A stretch of DNA of 6,982 nt from Bacteroidota bacterium (GCA_005773695.1 SXHM01000088.1:1-6982), one strand, 5' to 3'. Shown: positions 1 to 6,282, counted from the first letter of the stretch. Notes: generated by a model not told the origin, from the sequence alone. A program made the numbers and translations.

Positions 1-436
1 CGTCAATAGCTACAAACGATACATTTATTTTTTTAAAAAACTCAACGTTCTCTTCCTTAGTGAGCGATTCAGGAGCCACGTACAGCATTTTTGTTCTTCC
101 TGCAGTTACATCTTCACGTACCTTGGTAATCTCGGCTTTGTTAAGCGATGAATTAAGAAAGTGGGCAATACCAACCTCTGAGCCATAGTTGCGGATAGCA
201 TCAACCTGGTTCTTCATAAGGGCAATAAGCGGTGAAATAATAATGGCTGTTCCTGGTTTTATTAATGCCGGAAGCTGGTAGCACAATGACTTTCCACCTC
301 CAGTAGGCATAATTACAAATGTATCTTTGTTGGCAAGCACATTATTAATAATTGCTTCCTGAGCACCTTTAAATGTTTTATAACCAAAATACTTTTCCAG
401 ATAATCTGCCAACGGCACTTCTAATTCAACGTTCAT
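1..436 (-). CDS. recQ: ATP-dependent DNA helicase RecQ, N-terminal part (cut by window edge)
   Basis: This is the first 145 codons of a superfamily 2 helicase of the RecQ family, which unwinds DNA 3'-5' in recombination and fork repair. I translated the minus strand by hand from the ATG at 436-434. Visible motifs are the RecQ motif 0 region around residues 16-30 (YFGYKTFKGAQEAII, with Q26), Walker A TGGGKS at 45-50, motif Ia SPLIALMKNQV at 68-78, and APES at 121-124. The frame stops at VAID (D145), which would be the start of the DEAH-type Walker B motif, so the catalytic box lies just outside. The 3' remainder, including the rest of the helicase core and any RQC and HRDC domains, is not visible. 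No Shine-Dalgarno is seen before the ATG. The gene is divergent from the KdsD gene across 114 bp. Its Walker A and RecQ-specific motifs make the family call firm. Confidence 0.95.
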   Translation of the reverse strand, partial: MNVELEVPLADYLEKYFGYKTFKGAQEAIINNVLANKDTFVIMPTGGGKSLCYQLPALIKPGTAIIISPLIALMKNQVDAIRNYGSEVGIAHFLNSSLNKAEITKVREDVTAGRTKMLYVAPESLTKEENVEFFKKINVSFVAID

Positions 437-550
437 TTCTTGTATAGTTTATTAAATACTTTTGTGCAAATTTGATTTTTGCAAATGCTAATGTAGGTCT
501 TTTGTCAAAATTACATTCATTTCAATCAAACATTTTTTTTAAAATTCTAC
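437..550. promoter_or_regulatory. Divergent recQ / kdsD intergenic region with candidate -7 boxes
   Basis: This 114-bp AT-rich spacer must hold the start signals for both divergent genes. Two octamers fit the Bacteroidota -7 consensus TAnnTTTG. TACTTTTG at 457-464 points right, towards kdsD. TAATTTTG on the minus strand at 513-506 points left, towards recQ, and would give a leader of roughly 60-70 nt. Neither has a well-spaced TTTG -33 element: the nearest for the leftward box is at 530-527, only 13 nt away. The spacer also holds a perfect 8-bp palindrome TTTGCAAA (478-485) and a related interrupted copy TTTGTGCAAA (461-470), about 16 bp apart centre to centre, which could be a protein-binding site. 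The promoter calls rest on short motif matches only. Confidence 0.35.
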
Positions 551-1522
551 TTGCCCGTGAAAAGTGCCGATGAACTCATACAAATAGCCCGTGAAACTTT
601 AACTATAGAGTCAGATTCCGTGCGAAACCTTTTGCCGTTAATCGATTCGGGTTTTGTAAAGGCTGTTGAAACTATCTTTTATTCCAAAGGAAGAGTGGTG
701 GTAACCGGAATTGGGAAGAGTGCTATTATTGCCAATAAGATTGTAGCAACTCTTAATTCTACGGGAACACCTGCCGGTTTTATGCATGCTGCAGATGCGG
801 TGCATGGCGATTTAGGAACCATACAAACCGATGATGTGGTTATCTGCATTTCTAAAAGCGGAAACTCTCCTGAAATAAAAGTCTTGGTTCCATTATTAAA
901 AAGCAGCGGAAATAAACTGATAGCATTAGTGTGTAACACTGATTCATTTCTTGCCAGGCAAGCTGATTATGTGTTGAACGCCTCGGTTGAAAAAGAAGCC
1001 TGTCCTAATAATTTAGCGCCTACCTCCAGTACTACGGCACAAATGGCGCTGGGTGATGCGCTCGCAGTTTGCCTTTTAAAATGTCGAGATTTTACTGGTA
1101 AAGACTTTGCACGTTTTCATCCGGGTGGAGCTTTGGGCAAACAACTTTACCTCACCGTTGCAGACATCTATAAGAACAATGCAACGCCAAAAGTTAATGC
1201 AGGCGACAGCATAAAAACTGCCATCCTCGAAATTTCATCCAAACTCCTTGGCGCAACGGCTGTGCTTGACGGAGAAAAACTGGCGGGAGTTATTACCGAT
1301 GGTGATTTGCGCAGAATGATGGAACGCGAAGAAAACATCGGCAACCTGAAAGCTGCCGACATCATGAACAAAAATCCTAAAACTATTTCTTCAGATGCAA
1401 TGGCGGTAGATGCACTGAAAATTTTGCGCGACCATAACATCTCGCAACTGGTTGTTACAGAAAACGAAAAATTCGCGGGCTTTATTCACTTACATGATTT
1501 GCTTCGCGAAGGATTGATATAA
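551..1522 (+). CDS. kdsD: KpsF/GutQ family D-arabinose-5-phosphate isomerase
   Basis: This enzyme interconverts ribulose 5-phosphate and arabinose 5-phosphate in the cytoplasm, the first step towards the lipopolysaccharide sugar Kdo. The 323 residues closely match the layout of E. coli KdsD (328 aa as I recall): an SIS domain over about residues 35-200 and two CBS repeats over about 205-323. The SIS domain has GIGKS (K56), HGDLG (H85), SKSGNSPE (E108), KEACP (E149), APTSSTT and FHPGGALG (H190). K56, E108, E149 and H190 sit exactly three positions before the E. coli active-site residues K59, E111, E152 and H193. CBS landmarks are ITDGDLRR and LHDLLREG. No in-frame ATG exists between the upstream stop (494-496) and the domain, so the start is TTG at 551 or GTG at 557, and no ribosome site decides between them. 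The next gene begins 3 nt after its stop. Paralogues (KpsF, GutQ) share this architecture, so the exact symbol is less certain than the reaction. Confidence 0.94.
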   Translation: MPVKSADELIQIARETLTIESDSVRNLLPLIDSGFVKAVETIFYSKGRVVVTGIGKSAIIANKIVATLNSTGTPAGFMHAADAVHGDLGTIQTDDVVICISKSGNSPEIKVLVPLLKSSGNKLIALVCNTDSFLARQADYVLNASVEKEACPNNLAPTSSTTAQMALGDALAVCLLKCRDFTGKDFARFHPGGALGKQLYLTVADIYKNNATPKVNAGDSIKTAILEISSKLLGATAVLDGEKLAGVITDGDLRRMMEREENIGNLKAADIMNKNPKTISSDAMAVDALKILRDHNISQLVVTENEKFAGFIHLHDLLREGLI

Positions 1523-1525
1523 ACT

Positions 1526-2248
1526 ATGCAGCAGAAGATAGCCGTCATCATTCCTGCTTACAACGAAGAAAGTGCTATTGAAGCGGTGATTGCTTCGGTG
1601 AATGCGCTGAATACTGCTGCTTCGGAAGCGCGCTATATTCCGCTTGTTATTAACGATTGCTCAAAAGACCGCACAGGCGAACTGATTGACAAAGCAGATT
1701 GCATTCCAGTTCACCTTGCTGTTAACCTAGGTATTGGCGGTGCGGTGCAAACGGGTTTTCTTTATGCGCTTGAAAACGGTTTTGACTATGCCATACAAAT
1801 TGATGGTGACGGACAACATCCGCCCGAATACATTCCGCGCATGCTGGATGAGCTGAAATCAAAAAACTTAGACGTTATTATCGGCAGCCGCTTTCTTATC
1901 AACGAAGGTTTTCAGTCAACGCTTGCTCGTAGAATGGGAATCAATTATTTTCATCATCTGAATAAATGGCTTGTAGGCGTTAGTATAAAAGACTCTACCT
2001 CGGGTATGCGTATGCTTAACCGCAGGGCCCTGGAAATTGTGAGTGAATATTATCCTGATGAGTATCCCGAACCCGAAGCTATTGTGCTGTATGCGGTAAA
2101 CAATCTTAACATCGGTGAGTTTGCGGTGCAGATGAATGAGAGGCAGGGTGGGGTTTCGTCCATCAACACAGCGAGCTCGGTTTATTATATGTTTAAGGTT
2201 ACGCTGGCGATTTTTTTTACATATTTGAGATTGAAATCACCCAAATAA
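1526..2248 (+). CDS. Family 2 glycosyltransferase, polyprenyl-phosphate sugar synthase type
   Basis: This 240-residue GT-A fold enzyme belongs to the DPM1/GtrB-like branch of family 2, which moves a sugar from a nucleotide donor onto a lipid phosphate at the inner membrane. Motifs in order are IIPAYNEE (8-15) at the nucleotide-binding strand, NDCSKDRT (43-50), NLGIGGAVQTGF (67-78), the metal-binding DGDGQH (93-98, D93 and D95), IIGSR (118-122), DSTSGMRMLNRRAL (156-169) and ERQGGVSSI (205-213). These are the usual landmarks of the dolichyl/undecaprenyl-phosphate sugar synthases. The C-terminus is moderately hydrophobic (VTLAIFFTYLRL), but the two long membrane helices of GtrB proteins are absent. 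The small membrane protein encoded 8 nt downstream may supply that function. It starts 3 nt after the KdsD stop. Donor sugar and acceptor cannot be read from the sequence. Confidence 0.92.
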   Translation: MQQKIAVIIPAYNEESAIEAVIASVNALNTAASEARYIPLVINDCSKDRTGELIDKADCIPVHLAVNLGIGGAVQTGFLYALENGFDYAIQIDGDGQHPPEYIPRMLDELKSKNLDVIIGSRFLINEGFQSTLARRMGINYFHHLNKWLVGVSIKDSTSGMRMLNRRALEIVSEYYPDEYPEPEAIVLYAVNNLNIGEFAVQMNERQGGVSSINTASSVYYMFKVTLAIFFTYLRLKSPK

Positions 2249-2256
2249 TCCTGCCC

Positions 2257-2613
2257 ATGCCTCGCATACAAATCATCACCATCATCCTCAGCGTTCTCTT
2301 GCTCCTCTTCATTGCTCGCCTCATCATCAAAGGCCGTCTGCGCGAAGAATACGCTATCGTATGGATTTTCAGTACACTCTTTCTTGTTGTCTTTTCGTTT
2401 TGGCGTGAAGGATTCGAAACCATCAGCCATTTTCTTCAGGTGTATGACCCGCCCAACCTTATTTTCACCGCTGCCATTGCCGCCATATTAATTTACCTCC
2501 TACATCTTTCGGTAGTAGTGTCAAAGTTGCAGGACCAAAACAAACGCCTTACGCAGGAACTGGCCAATATGCGCGCCAAGCAACAATCAAGCGAGAATGA
2601 AAATGCAGCCTGA
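2257..2613 (+). CDS. DUF2304-like small membrane protein, partner of the glycosyltransferase
   Basis: This 118-residue protein has about three hydrophobic helices (near residues 4-23, 31-49 and 66-85) followed by a charged helix at about 86-110 (SKLQDQNKRLTQELANMRA) that looks like a short coiled coil. Between helices 1 and 2 is a basic/acidic loop, KGRLREEYAIVW. The arrangement, the length and the phrase YDPPNLIFTAAIAAILIYLLHL match what I remember of the DUF2304 family (PF10066), whose members are usually encoded beside a DPM1-like glycosyltransferase, as here. The biochemical role of the family is not established to my knowledge. A membrane anchor or flippase-like helper for the lipid-linked sugar is inference from position. 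The ATG lies 8 nt after the glycosyltransferase stop, and the 3' end overlaps the next gene by up to 17 nt. Confidence 0.84.
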   Translation: MPRIQIITIILSVLLLLFIARLIIKGRLREEYAIVWIFSTLFLVVFSFWREGFETISHFLQVYDPPNLIFTAAIAAILIYLLHLSVVVSKLQDQNKRLTQELANMRAKQQSSENENAA

Positions 2614-2980
2614 AATCTATTTCCGTTACCTCAGCGGAAAAAATCCTGATGCCCGTTCGTTGGAGTTATACCGTGCGGCAATCGTAAATCATCCTTTAGA
2701 ATTCAGCAAAAAAGAAAATCGTTTACACAAGATCTCCCAGCGTTTCCCATTTCTCATTCCCTTTATTGATGGTGGCCTGGCACTCACACAACCGCTTTCG
2801 CACTACCGCAAAAATATCTATATCATTCTCTGCATCCTCGAAACGCAGCCACAACACTTTCCCCTGCTTTCTTCTTCCATGAATGAAAAGCGAGGACAAA
2901 GTTTCTTTCCGTTCTTTTTCCACGGAATACGTGCCTCCTTCACCGGTGTGTGCGGTGTTATAATCGTAAAACTGATATGA
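2597..2980 (+). CDS. Unrecognised 127-residue protein with hydrophobic C-terminus
   Basis: I do not recognise a family. The gene seems real because it is wedged between clear genes with coding-style overlaps. It starts at ATG 2597 (or ATG 2603, two codons later) inside the DUF2304 gene, and its TGA overlaps the oxidoreductase ATG as ATGA (2977-2980). The first 75 residues are basic and probably helical (DARSLELYRAAI, ENRLHKISQRFPFLIPFIDGG). A second helix-like stretch follows at 73-83 (NIYIILCILET). The last 25 residues are hydrophobic with glycines (FFPFFFHGIRASFTGVCG, then VIIVKLI) and could insert into or lie against the membrane. No cysteine pair, metal site or signal peptide stands out. 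Its place directly before the flavoprotein suggests a membrane tether or accessory subunit, which is inference only. Confidence 0.7.
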   Translation: MKMQPEIYFRYLSGKNPDARSLELYRAAIVNHPLEFSKKENRLHKISQRFPFLIPFIDGGLALTQPLSHYRKNIYIILCILETQPQHFPLLSSSMNEKRGQSFFPFFFHGIRASFTGVCGVIIVKLI

Positions 2981-4596
2981 GCGAAGTGCATCCATTTATC
3001 GTTGTTGGTTCGGGTTGCACAGGCGCAATGGCTGCACAAACATTGGTAGAAGCCGGTGTAAAAGTGCTGATGCTCGATGCCGGAAATACCGATGATAACT
3101 ACGAAAATCTTATTCCAGAAAAAGATTTCACCGCCATCCGCCAGACCGAAGAAACCCAGAGCGACTACCTGCTCGGCAAAAAATTTGAAAGCATTTCATG
3201 GGCTAACATTGGCAGCGGCTCACAACTAACGCCTCCGCTCAAATACATGGTAAAGGAAGTGGAGAAATTTCTTGAAATTGTTTCACAATCCTTCTTTCCG
3301 GTAGAAAGTCTTGCCTACGGTGGCTTGGGCAATGGCTGGGGACTCGGCTCCTGCGTTTTTACAGATAAAGAATTGGAGGCAGCAGGACTTGATGCTGCAA
3401 AAATGAAAGCAGCTTACCAAACCGTTGCCAACCGCATCGGCATCTCGGGTGCACAGGACGACATTACTGCCTATACCACTGCACACCTTCATAACATCAT
3501 GCCACCGGCTTCTGTCGACAGCAATCAGGAAAAACTGAGAATAAACTATGACCGCAAAAAAGAATGGTTCACGCAGAATAATTTCTTCCTCGGAAGAACC
3601 GCACTAGCATTAATTACAAAAGATAAAGACCATCGCAAAGCCTATGATCCCAAAGACTTAGACTTCTATTCCGATAAAGACCAGAGTGCCTACCGCCCCT
3701 GGATCACTGTAAACGAACTAAAAAAGAAAAACAACTTCTCGTATAAAGGCGGCATTATCGTTAAGCAGTTCAAGGAACTCGAAAACGGTGATGTGGAAAT
3801 CATAACCTGGAACAAAGAGAAAAATGAAGATGAGATTTTTTGTACACAAAAACTGGTGCTTGCTCCCGGAGTGCTGAGCACAGCGCGTATTGTGCTGGGC
3901 TCATCGCCTAAAGAAAATCAAACACTGCCGTTGCTCTGCAATCCTTACGCTTATTTTCCCTGCATCAACTTTTCACAATTGGGCAAAACGTTTGAGCGCA
4001 ATACTTCGGGCTTTGCGCAACTTTCACTCTTCCACGATAACAATATGCAGGGCGATGACATCGCCATGGCTTCGCTCTACAGCTACAAATCGCTGATGCT
4101 GTTCCGCATCATCAAAGAAGCGCCCGTTAACTTCCGCGATGGAATTTCGCTTATGAATTATCTTATGCCTGCATTTGTTATCATGGGCCTCTTTCATCCC
4201 GAAAAAAGCGGAGGAAGAAAATCACTCAGCCTCCGGAAAGACACTTCAAAAATAACAGGCGACAGTTTGCAGGCAGAATACCTGTTAAGCGAAAACGAGA
4301 AGAAAAAAATCAGTGACCGCAACAACTTGTTTAAGAAAGCAATGAGCAAACTCGGTGCGTATCCCGTAAAAATGATTGACCCAGGAATGGGCTCCAGCAT
4401 TCATTACTCAGGAGTTCTTCCCTTTGAAAAAGAAGGAAAACCTTTTTCGCTTTCACCAGATGGAAAGCTGCACAGAACTAAAAATATCTTTGTTGCAGAT
4501 GGTTCTGGCTTTCGCTTTCTTCCTGCAAAAGGATTAACGCTAAGCCTGATGGCAAATGCTCACAACGTTGCACAAAACGCATTGAAACAAAGCTAA
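2977..4596 (+). CDS. GMC-type FAD-dependent oxidoreductase
   Basis: This 539-residue flavoprotein would oxidise an alcohol, probably of a sugar or sugar lipid. The N-terminal dinucleotide fold is clear: FIVVGSGCTGAMAAQTL with GxGxxG at 11-16, then D34 ending the second strand (VLMLDAGN) to hold the ADP ribose. Further landmarks are GGLGNGWGLGS (115-125), LAPGVLSTAR (295-304), which matches the second GMC signature region, and a GMC_oxred_C-like end with SSIHYSGVLPF (H476), NIFVADGSGF (D508) and FLPAKGLTLSLMANAHNVA. H476 aligns with the usual catalytic histidine. The expected NP-H/N motif is replaced by PAKG (516-519), so the second catalytic residue is unclear. No signal peptide is seen, so it should be cytoplasmic. 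I chose ATG 2977 (ATGA overlap with the previous stop) over an in-frame GTG at 2950. Substrate is unknown. Confidence 0.91.
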   Translation: MSEVHPFIVVGSGCTGAMAAQTLVEAGVKVLMLDAGNTDDNYENLIPEKDFTAIRQTEETQSDYLLGKKFESISWANIGSGSQLTPPLKYMVKEVEKFLEIVSQSFFPVESLAYGGLGNGWGLGSCVFTDKELEAAGLDAAKMKAAYQTVANRIGISGAQDDITAYTTAHLHNIMPPASVDSNQEKLRINYDRKKEWFTQNNFFLGRTALALITKDKDHRKAYDPKDLDFYSDKDQSAYRPWITVNELKKKNNFSYKGGIIVKQFKELENGDVEIITWNKEKNEDEIFCTQKLVLAPGVLSTARIVLGSSPKENQTLPLLCNPYAYFPCINFSQLGKTFERNTSGFAQLSLFHDNNMQGDDIAMASLYSYKSLMLFRIIKEAPVNFRDGISLMNYLMPAFVIMGLFHPEKSGGRKSLSLRKDTSKITGDSLQAEYLLSENEKKKISDRNNLFKKAMSKLGAYPVKMIDPGMGSSIHYSGVLPFEKEGKPFSLSPDGKLHRTKNIFVADGSGFRFLPAKGLTLSLMANAHNVAQNALKQS

Positions 4597-5454
4597 ATGA
4601 ATGCGAAGCAAACAATAGCAATATCAGGCGCTACCGGTTTCATCGGTTCGGAGTTGTGTGCTCATTTTGTTCAGCAGGGTTATCGCGTAATTGGTTTTTG
4701 CAGAACTATTCCTACTGCTGCTATAAAAGATGTTGAATACAGACTATTCAATCTTGAAACTAATCCCGATACTGGTCTTTTTAAAGATGCAACAGTGTTT
4801 ATTCACTGTGCATACTTAAAAGGTGAAGAAACAAAAAGCACCAACATAGAAGGTACCAAACGGTTGCTGCAAGCCGCACACAATGCAGGGGTAAAGAAAA
4901 ATATTTTCTTCAGCAGCATGTCGGCACATCCTGCTGCACGCTCTGCTTACGGACAACAAAAATTACAATTAGAAAAAGAGTTTTGCGGTGCGGACGATGC
5001 CGTTATCCGCCCCGGATTGGTGATCGGGAAAGGAGGTTTGTTTCTGGAAATGGTAAAGCATATTCAGTCAAAAGGAATTGTTCCGCTTATTGACGGAGGC
5101 AAGCAACCACTCTACACTGTATATATTTCAGATGTATTGAAAGCAACGGAAATCATCATCACCCAAAACCTGAACGGAACATTTACCGTTGCCGAACCAA
5201 CGCCTGTTCTTTACCACGATTTTTACAAAGAGCTTGCACGGGTACTGAACAAAAAAGTTCTGATGTTTAACATCTCTTATTCCTTGATGGAGAATCTGCT
5301 TTCGTTTACAAAATTCTTAAGAATTAACACAGGAGTTGGCAATGAAAACCTACTTGGATTAAAGGCACTGAGAACGTTTGACTTCTCTAAAGACTTAGAA
5401 ATATTGGGTTTTGTTCCCGGTGACTATAAAGAAAGTTTAAACAGTCTCTCTTAA
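4597..5454 (+). CDS. NAD(P)-dependent epimerase/dehydratase family protein (extended SDR)
   Basis: This 285-residue short-chain dehydrogenase/reductase of the extended, nucleotide-sugar type has a Rossmann motif GATGFIG at 11-17, an HCA segment at 70-72 after the fourth strand, and a catalytic Ser/Tyr/Lys set: FFSSMSAH (S106, S107 or S109), then YGQQK with Y118 and K122. IRPGLVIGKGG (137-147) and the YISDV segment are typical of NDP-sugar epimerases, reductases and dehydratases. It is a little shorter than the usual 310-350 residues, mostly in the C-terminal substrate-binding part. R36 after strand 2 (GFCR) hints at NADP preference, which is weak evidence. The ATG directly abuts the TAA of the oxidoreductase gene (0 nt), pointing to translational coupling and a shared pathway. 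It is the last gene of the operon. Whether it epimerises, dehydrates or reduces cannot be told. Confidence 0.92.
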   Translation: MNAKQTIAISGATGFIGSELCAHFVQQGYRVIGFCRTIPTAAIKDVEYRLFNLETNPDTGLFKDATVFIHCAYLKGEETKSTNIEGTKRLLQAAHNAGVKKNIFFSSMSAHPAARSAYGQQKLQLEKEFCGADDAVIRPGLVIGKGGLFLEMVKHIQSKGIVPLIDGGKQPLYTVYISDVLKATEIIITQNLNGTFTVAEPTPVLYHDFYKELARVLNKKVLMFNISYSLMENLLSFTKFLRINTGVGNENLLGLKALRTFDFSKDLEILGFVPGDYKESLNSLS

Positions 5455-6005
5455 AAAATACCCTGCGCCATTAACTCATCGCTGGTGATTGTTAAGGTGG
5501 TATTATCTGCCGGGTTAAAAAAACTACCCGAAAAAGTTCCGCTGTATTACCGCTGTATACTTGCACAGGCTTGATGAACGGTAAGACTTCCGTTTACAGA
5601 TGTCCATGTTTGTGAATTACGATGAAATTGCTTGATGCCTGCCATACCTATTGATACGATAGTGGTGTCTGTTGTAAACGCTCTCAATGGAGGAGATTCA
5701 AGAATAAAATATTCGTTATCTGTGGCAAGGTTGCCATCTATACTTATCAGATACTGGACTCCGTTGGTGTTTAAAGATGCTACCACTGATGTTGGCGATG
5801 CATCCCATAAAGCGCCATCTATTGTTGCCCTCAAGAACAATGAAAAACCACCGTTTTGGTTGTCATCATTCAAATCGCAGGAAGAAAAATATAGCAGTAT
5901 TTCAAATGCAAGGTAGTGATATTTTGTCCGAATAATTTGGTTTTGGATAAGAAAAGGCTGCGATAAAAGGTGATCTTTATTAATTTTTTTTGTATTCTGT
6001 GTCAA
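5451..6005 (-). pseudogene. Remnant of a small surface lipoprotein gene (DUF6252-like)
   Basis: The minus strand reads as a lipoprotein that is broken. From about 5930 it has a short hydrophobic stretch ending YFSSC (cysteine at 5879-5877), then an acidic DLNDDNQNGG, as in surface-exported Bacteroidota lipoproteins, then ATIDGALWDAS, NGVQYLISIDG, TWTSVNGSLTV. A TAA at 5549-5547 stops the frame. After it the same frame resumes as YSGTFSGSFFNP, then TLTITSDELMAQ, to a TAA at 5453-5451. The order (DGxxW, GSLTV, SGTFSG) fits what I remember of DUF6252-type proteins. The region around the inner stop has an 11-bp-period repeat, CCGCTGTAT at 5539-5547 and 5550-5558. No ATG occurs on this strand between about 6030 and 5880, and the only in-frame start is TTG at 6005, giving an odd 26-residue extension before the signal-like segment. 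The 3' stop overlaps the SDR stop by 3 nt. A sequencing error or a live gene with a rare start remains possible. Confidence 0.62.
5539..5558. repeat. 11-bp-period direct repeat at the lipoprotein gene lesion
   Basis: The 9-mer CCGCTGTAT occurs at 5539-5547 and again at 5550-5558 with TA between. On the minus strand the unit boundary creates the in-frame TAA that interrupts the lipoprotein reading frame. Because 11 is not a multiple of three, a slippage duplication here would shift the frame. Removing one unit gives VQVYSGTFSGSFF in a neighbouring frame, a plausible ancestral reading, but then a second indel a little upstream (about 5560-5582) is needed to rejoin GSLTV. Confidence 0.6.
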
Positions 6006-6006
6006 A

Positions 6007-6014
6007 TATTTTTG
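6007..6014 (+). promoter_or_regulatory. Candidate -7 promoter box for the 65-residue gene
   Basis: TATTTTTG fits TAnnTTTG, the Bacteroidota -7 consensus. A TTTG at 5989-5992 could act as the -33 element, but the 14-nt spacer is shorter than usual. Transcription starting near 6020 would put the hairpin at 6036-6058 in the leader of the downstream gene. In an AT-rich stretch this match could be chance. Confidence 0.3.
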
Positions 6015-6035
6015 TTAATTTATGTCCTGAAAAAC

Positions 6036-6058
6036 AAAACACCTTTAATAGGTGTTTT
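6036..6058. terminator. Hairpin with A-rich and T-rich flanks, possible bidirectional terminator
   Basis: The arms AAAACACCT (6036-6044) and AGGTGTTTT (6050-6058) form a perfect 9-bp stem with a 5-nt loop TTAAT. On the plus strand the 3' arm ends in TTTT followed by ATT. On the minus strand the stem is followed by GTTTTT. The form suits a weak intrinsic terminator in either direction. On the plus strand it could end read-through from the upstream operon. If the promoter at 6007 is used, it instead sits in the leader of the 65-residue gene and could attenuate it. Confidence 0.5.
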
Positions 6059-6084
6059 ATTAAAACAATTATAAAAGAAAAATT

Positions 6085-6282
6085 ATGGGACGTCCGCCAA
6101 CCAGACCGATAGATTTCAGAGATGGATATTATATTGAAGTCCGCAATAAAGGAGCACAAACAGGTATCAAGATAAGACGTGATACCAAAGAAGAGATGAT
6201 GGATGCCGTTAAAGAATATGGCAAAAGCAAAGAAGTTATTGTGTTGGGCGAATATAAAAAAGGGAAGAAGGTGAAAGGCTGA
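6085..6282 (+). CDS. Small conserved-looking basic protein, 65 residues, function unknown
   Basis: The protein begins MGRPPTRPIDFRDGYYIEVR and is strongly basic, with a lysine-rich tail (EYKKGKKVKG). The middle suggests two beta strands (YYIEVRN, TGIKIRRD), a helix (KEEMMDAVKEYGKSK) and a last strand (EVIVLGE). I recall very similar short proteins with the same opening and the GIKIRRDT phrase in many Bacteroidota, none with a known role that I can name. The GRP near the start recalls the minor-groove AT-hook, and the overall charge would suit nucleic acid binding, but this is speculation. The ATG at 6085 follows an A-rich stretch (ATAAAAGAAAAATT) rather than a Shine-Dalgarno. The glycosyltransferase gene starts 14 nt after its stop, so the two are probably co-transcribed. 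Confidence 0.8.
   Translation: MGRPPTRPIDFRDGYYIEVRNKGAQTGIKIRRDTKEEMMDAVKEYGKSKEVIVLGEYKKGKKVKG

Noticed and set aside
679..1440. Minus-strand frames of 86 and 90 codons inside kdsD
   Set aside because: They are shadows of an unmistakable KdsD reading frame with all active-site residues in place.
2185..2430. Minus-strand frames of 81 and 68 codons
   Set aside because: They are antisense to the DUF2304-like gene. Their compositions mirror the hydrophobic codons of the plus strand.
2950..2976. GTG at 2950 as the start of the oxidoreductase
   Set aside because: The extra nine residues (MRCYNRKTD) add nothing to the FAD fold, and the ATG at 2977 overlaps the previous stop as ATGA and begins just before the first beta strand.
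2723..3039. Two minus-strand open frames of 90 and 73 codons
   Set aside because: They run antisense across the 127-residue gene and the oxidoreductase start, which form a tightly overlapping plus-strand series. Neither translation looks like a protein family.
5632..5916. 94-codon open frame on the plus strand
   Set aside because: It is antisense to the lipoprotein remnant, whose minus-strand reading has recognisable lipobox and repeated-strand features. The plus translation shows no domain.
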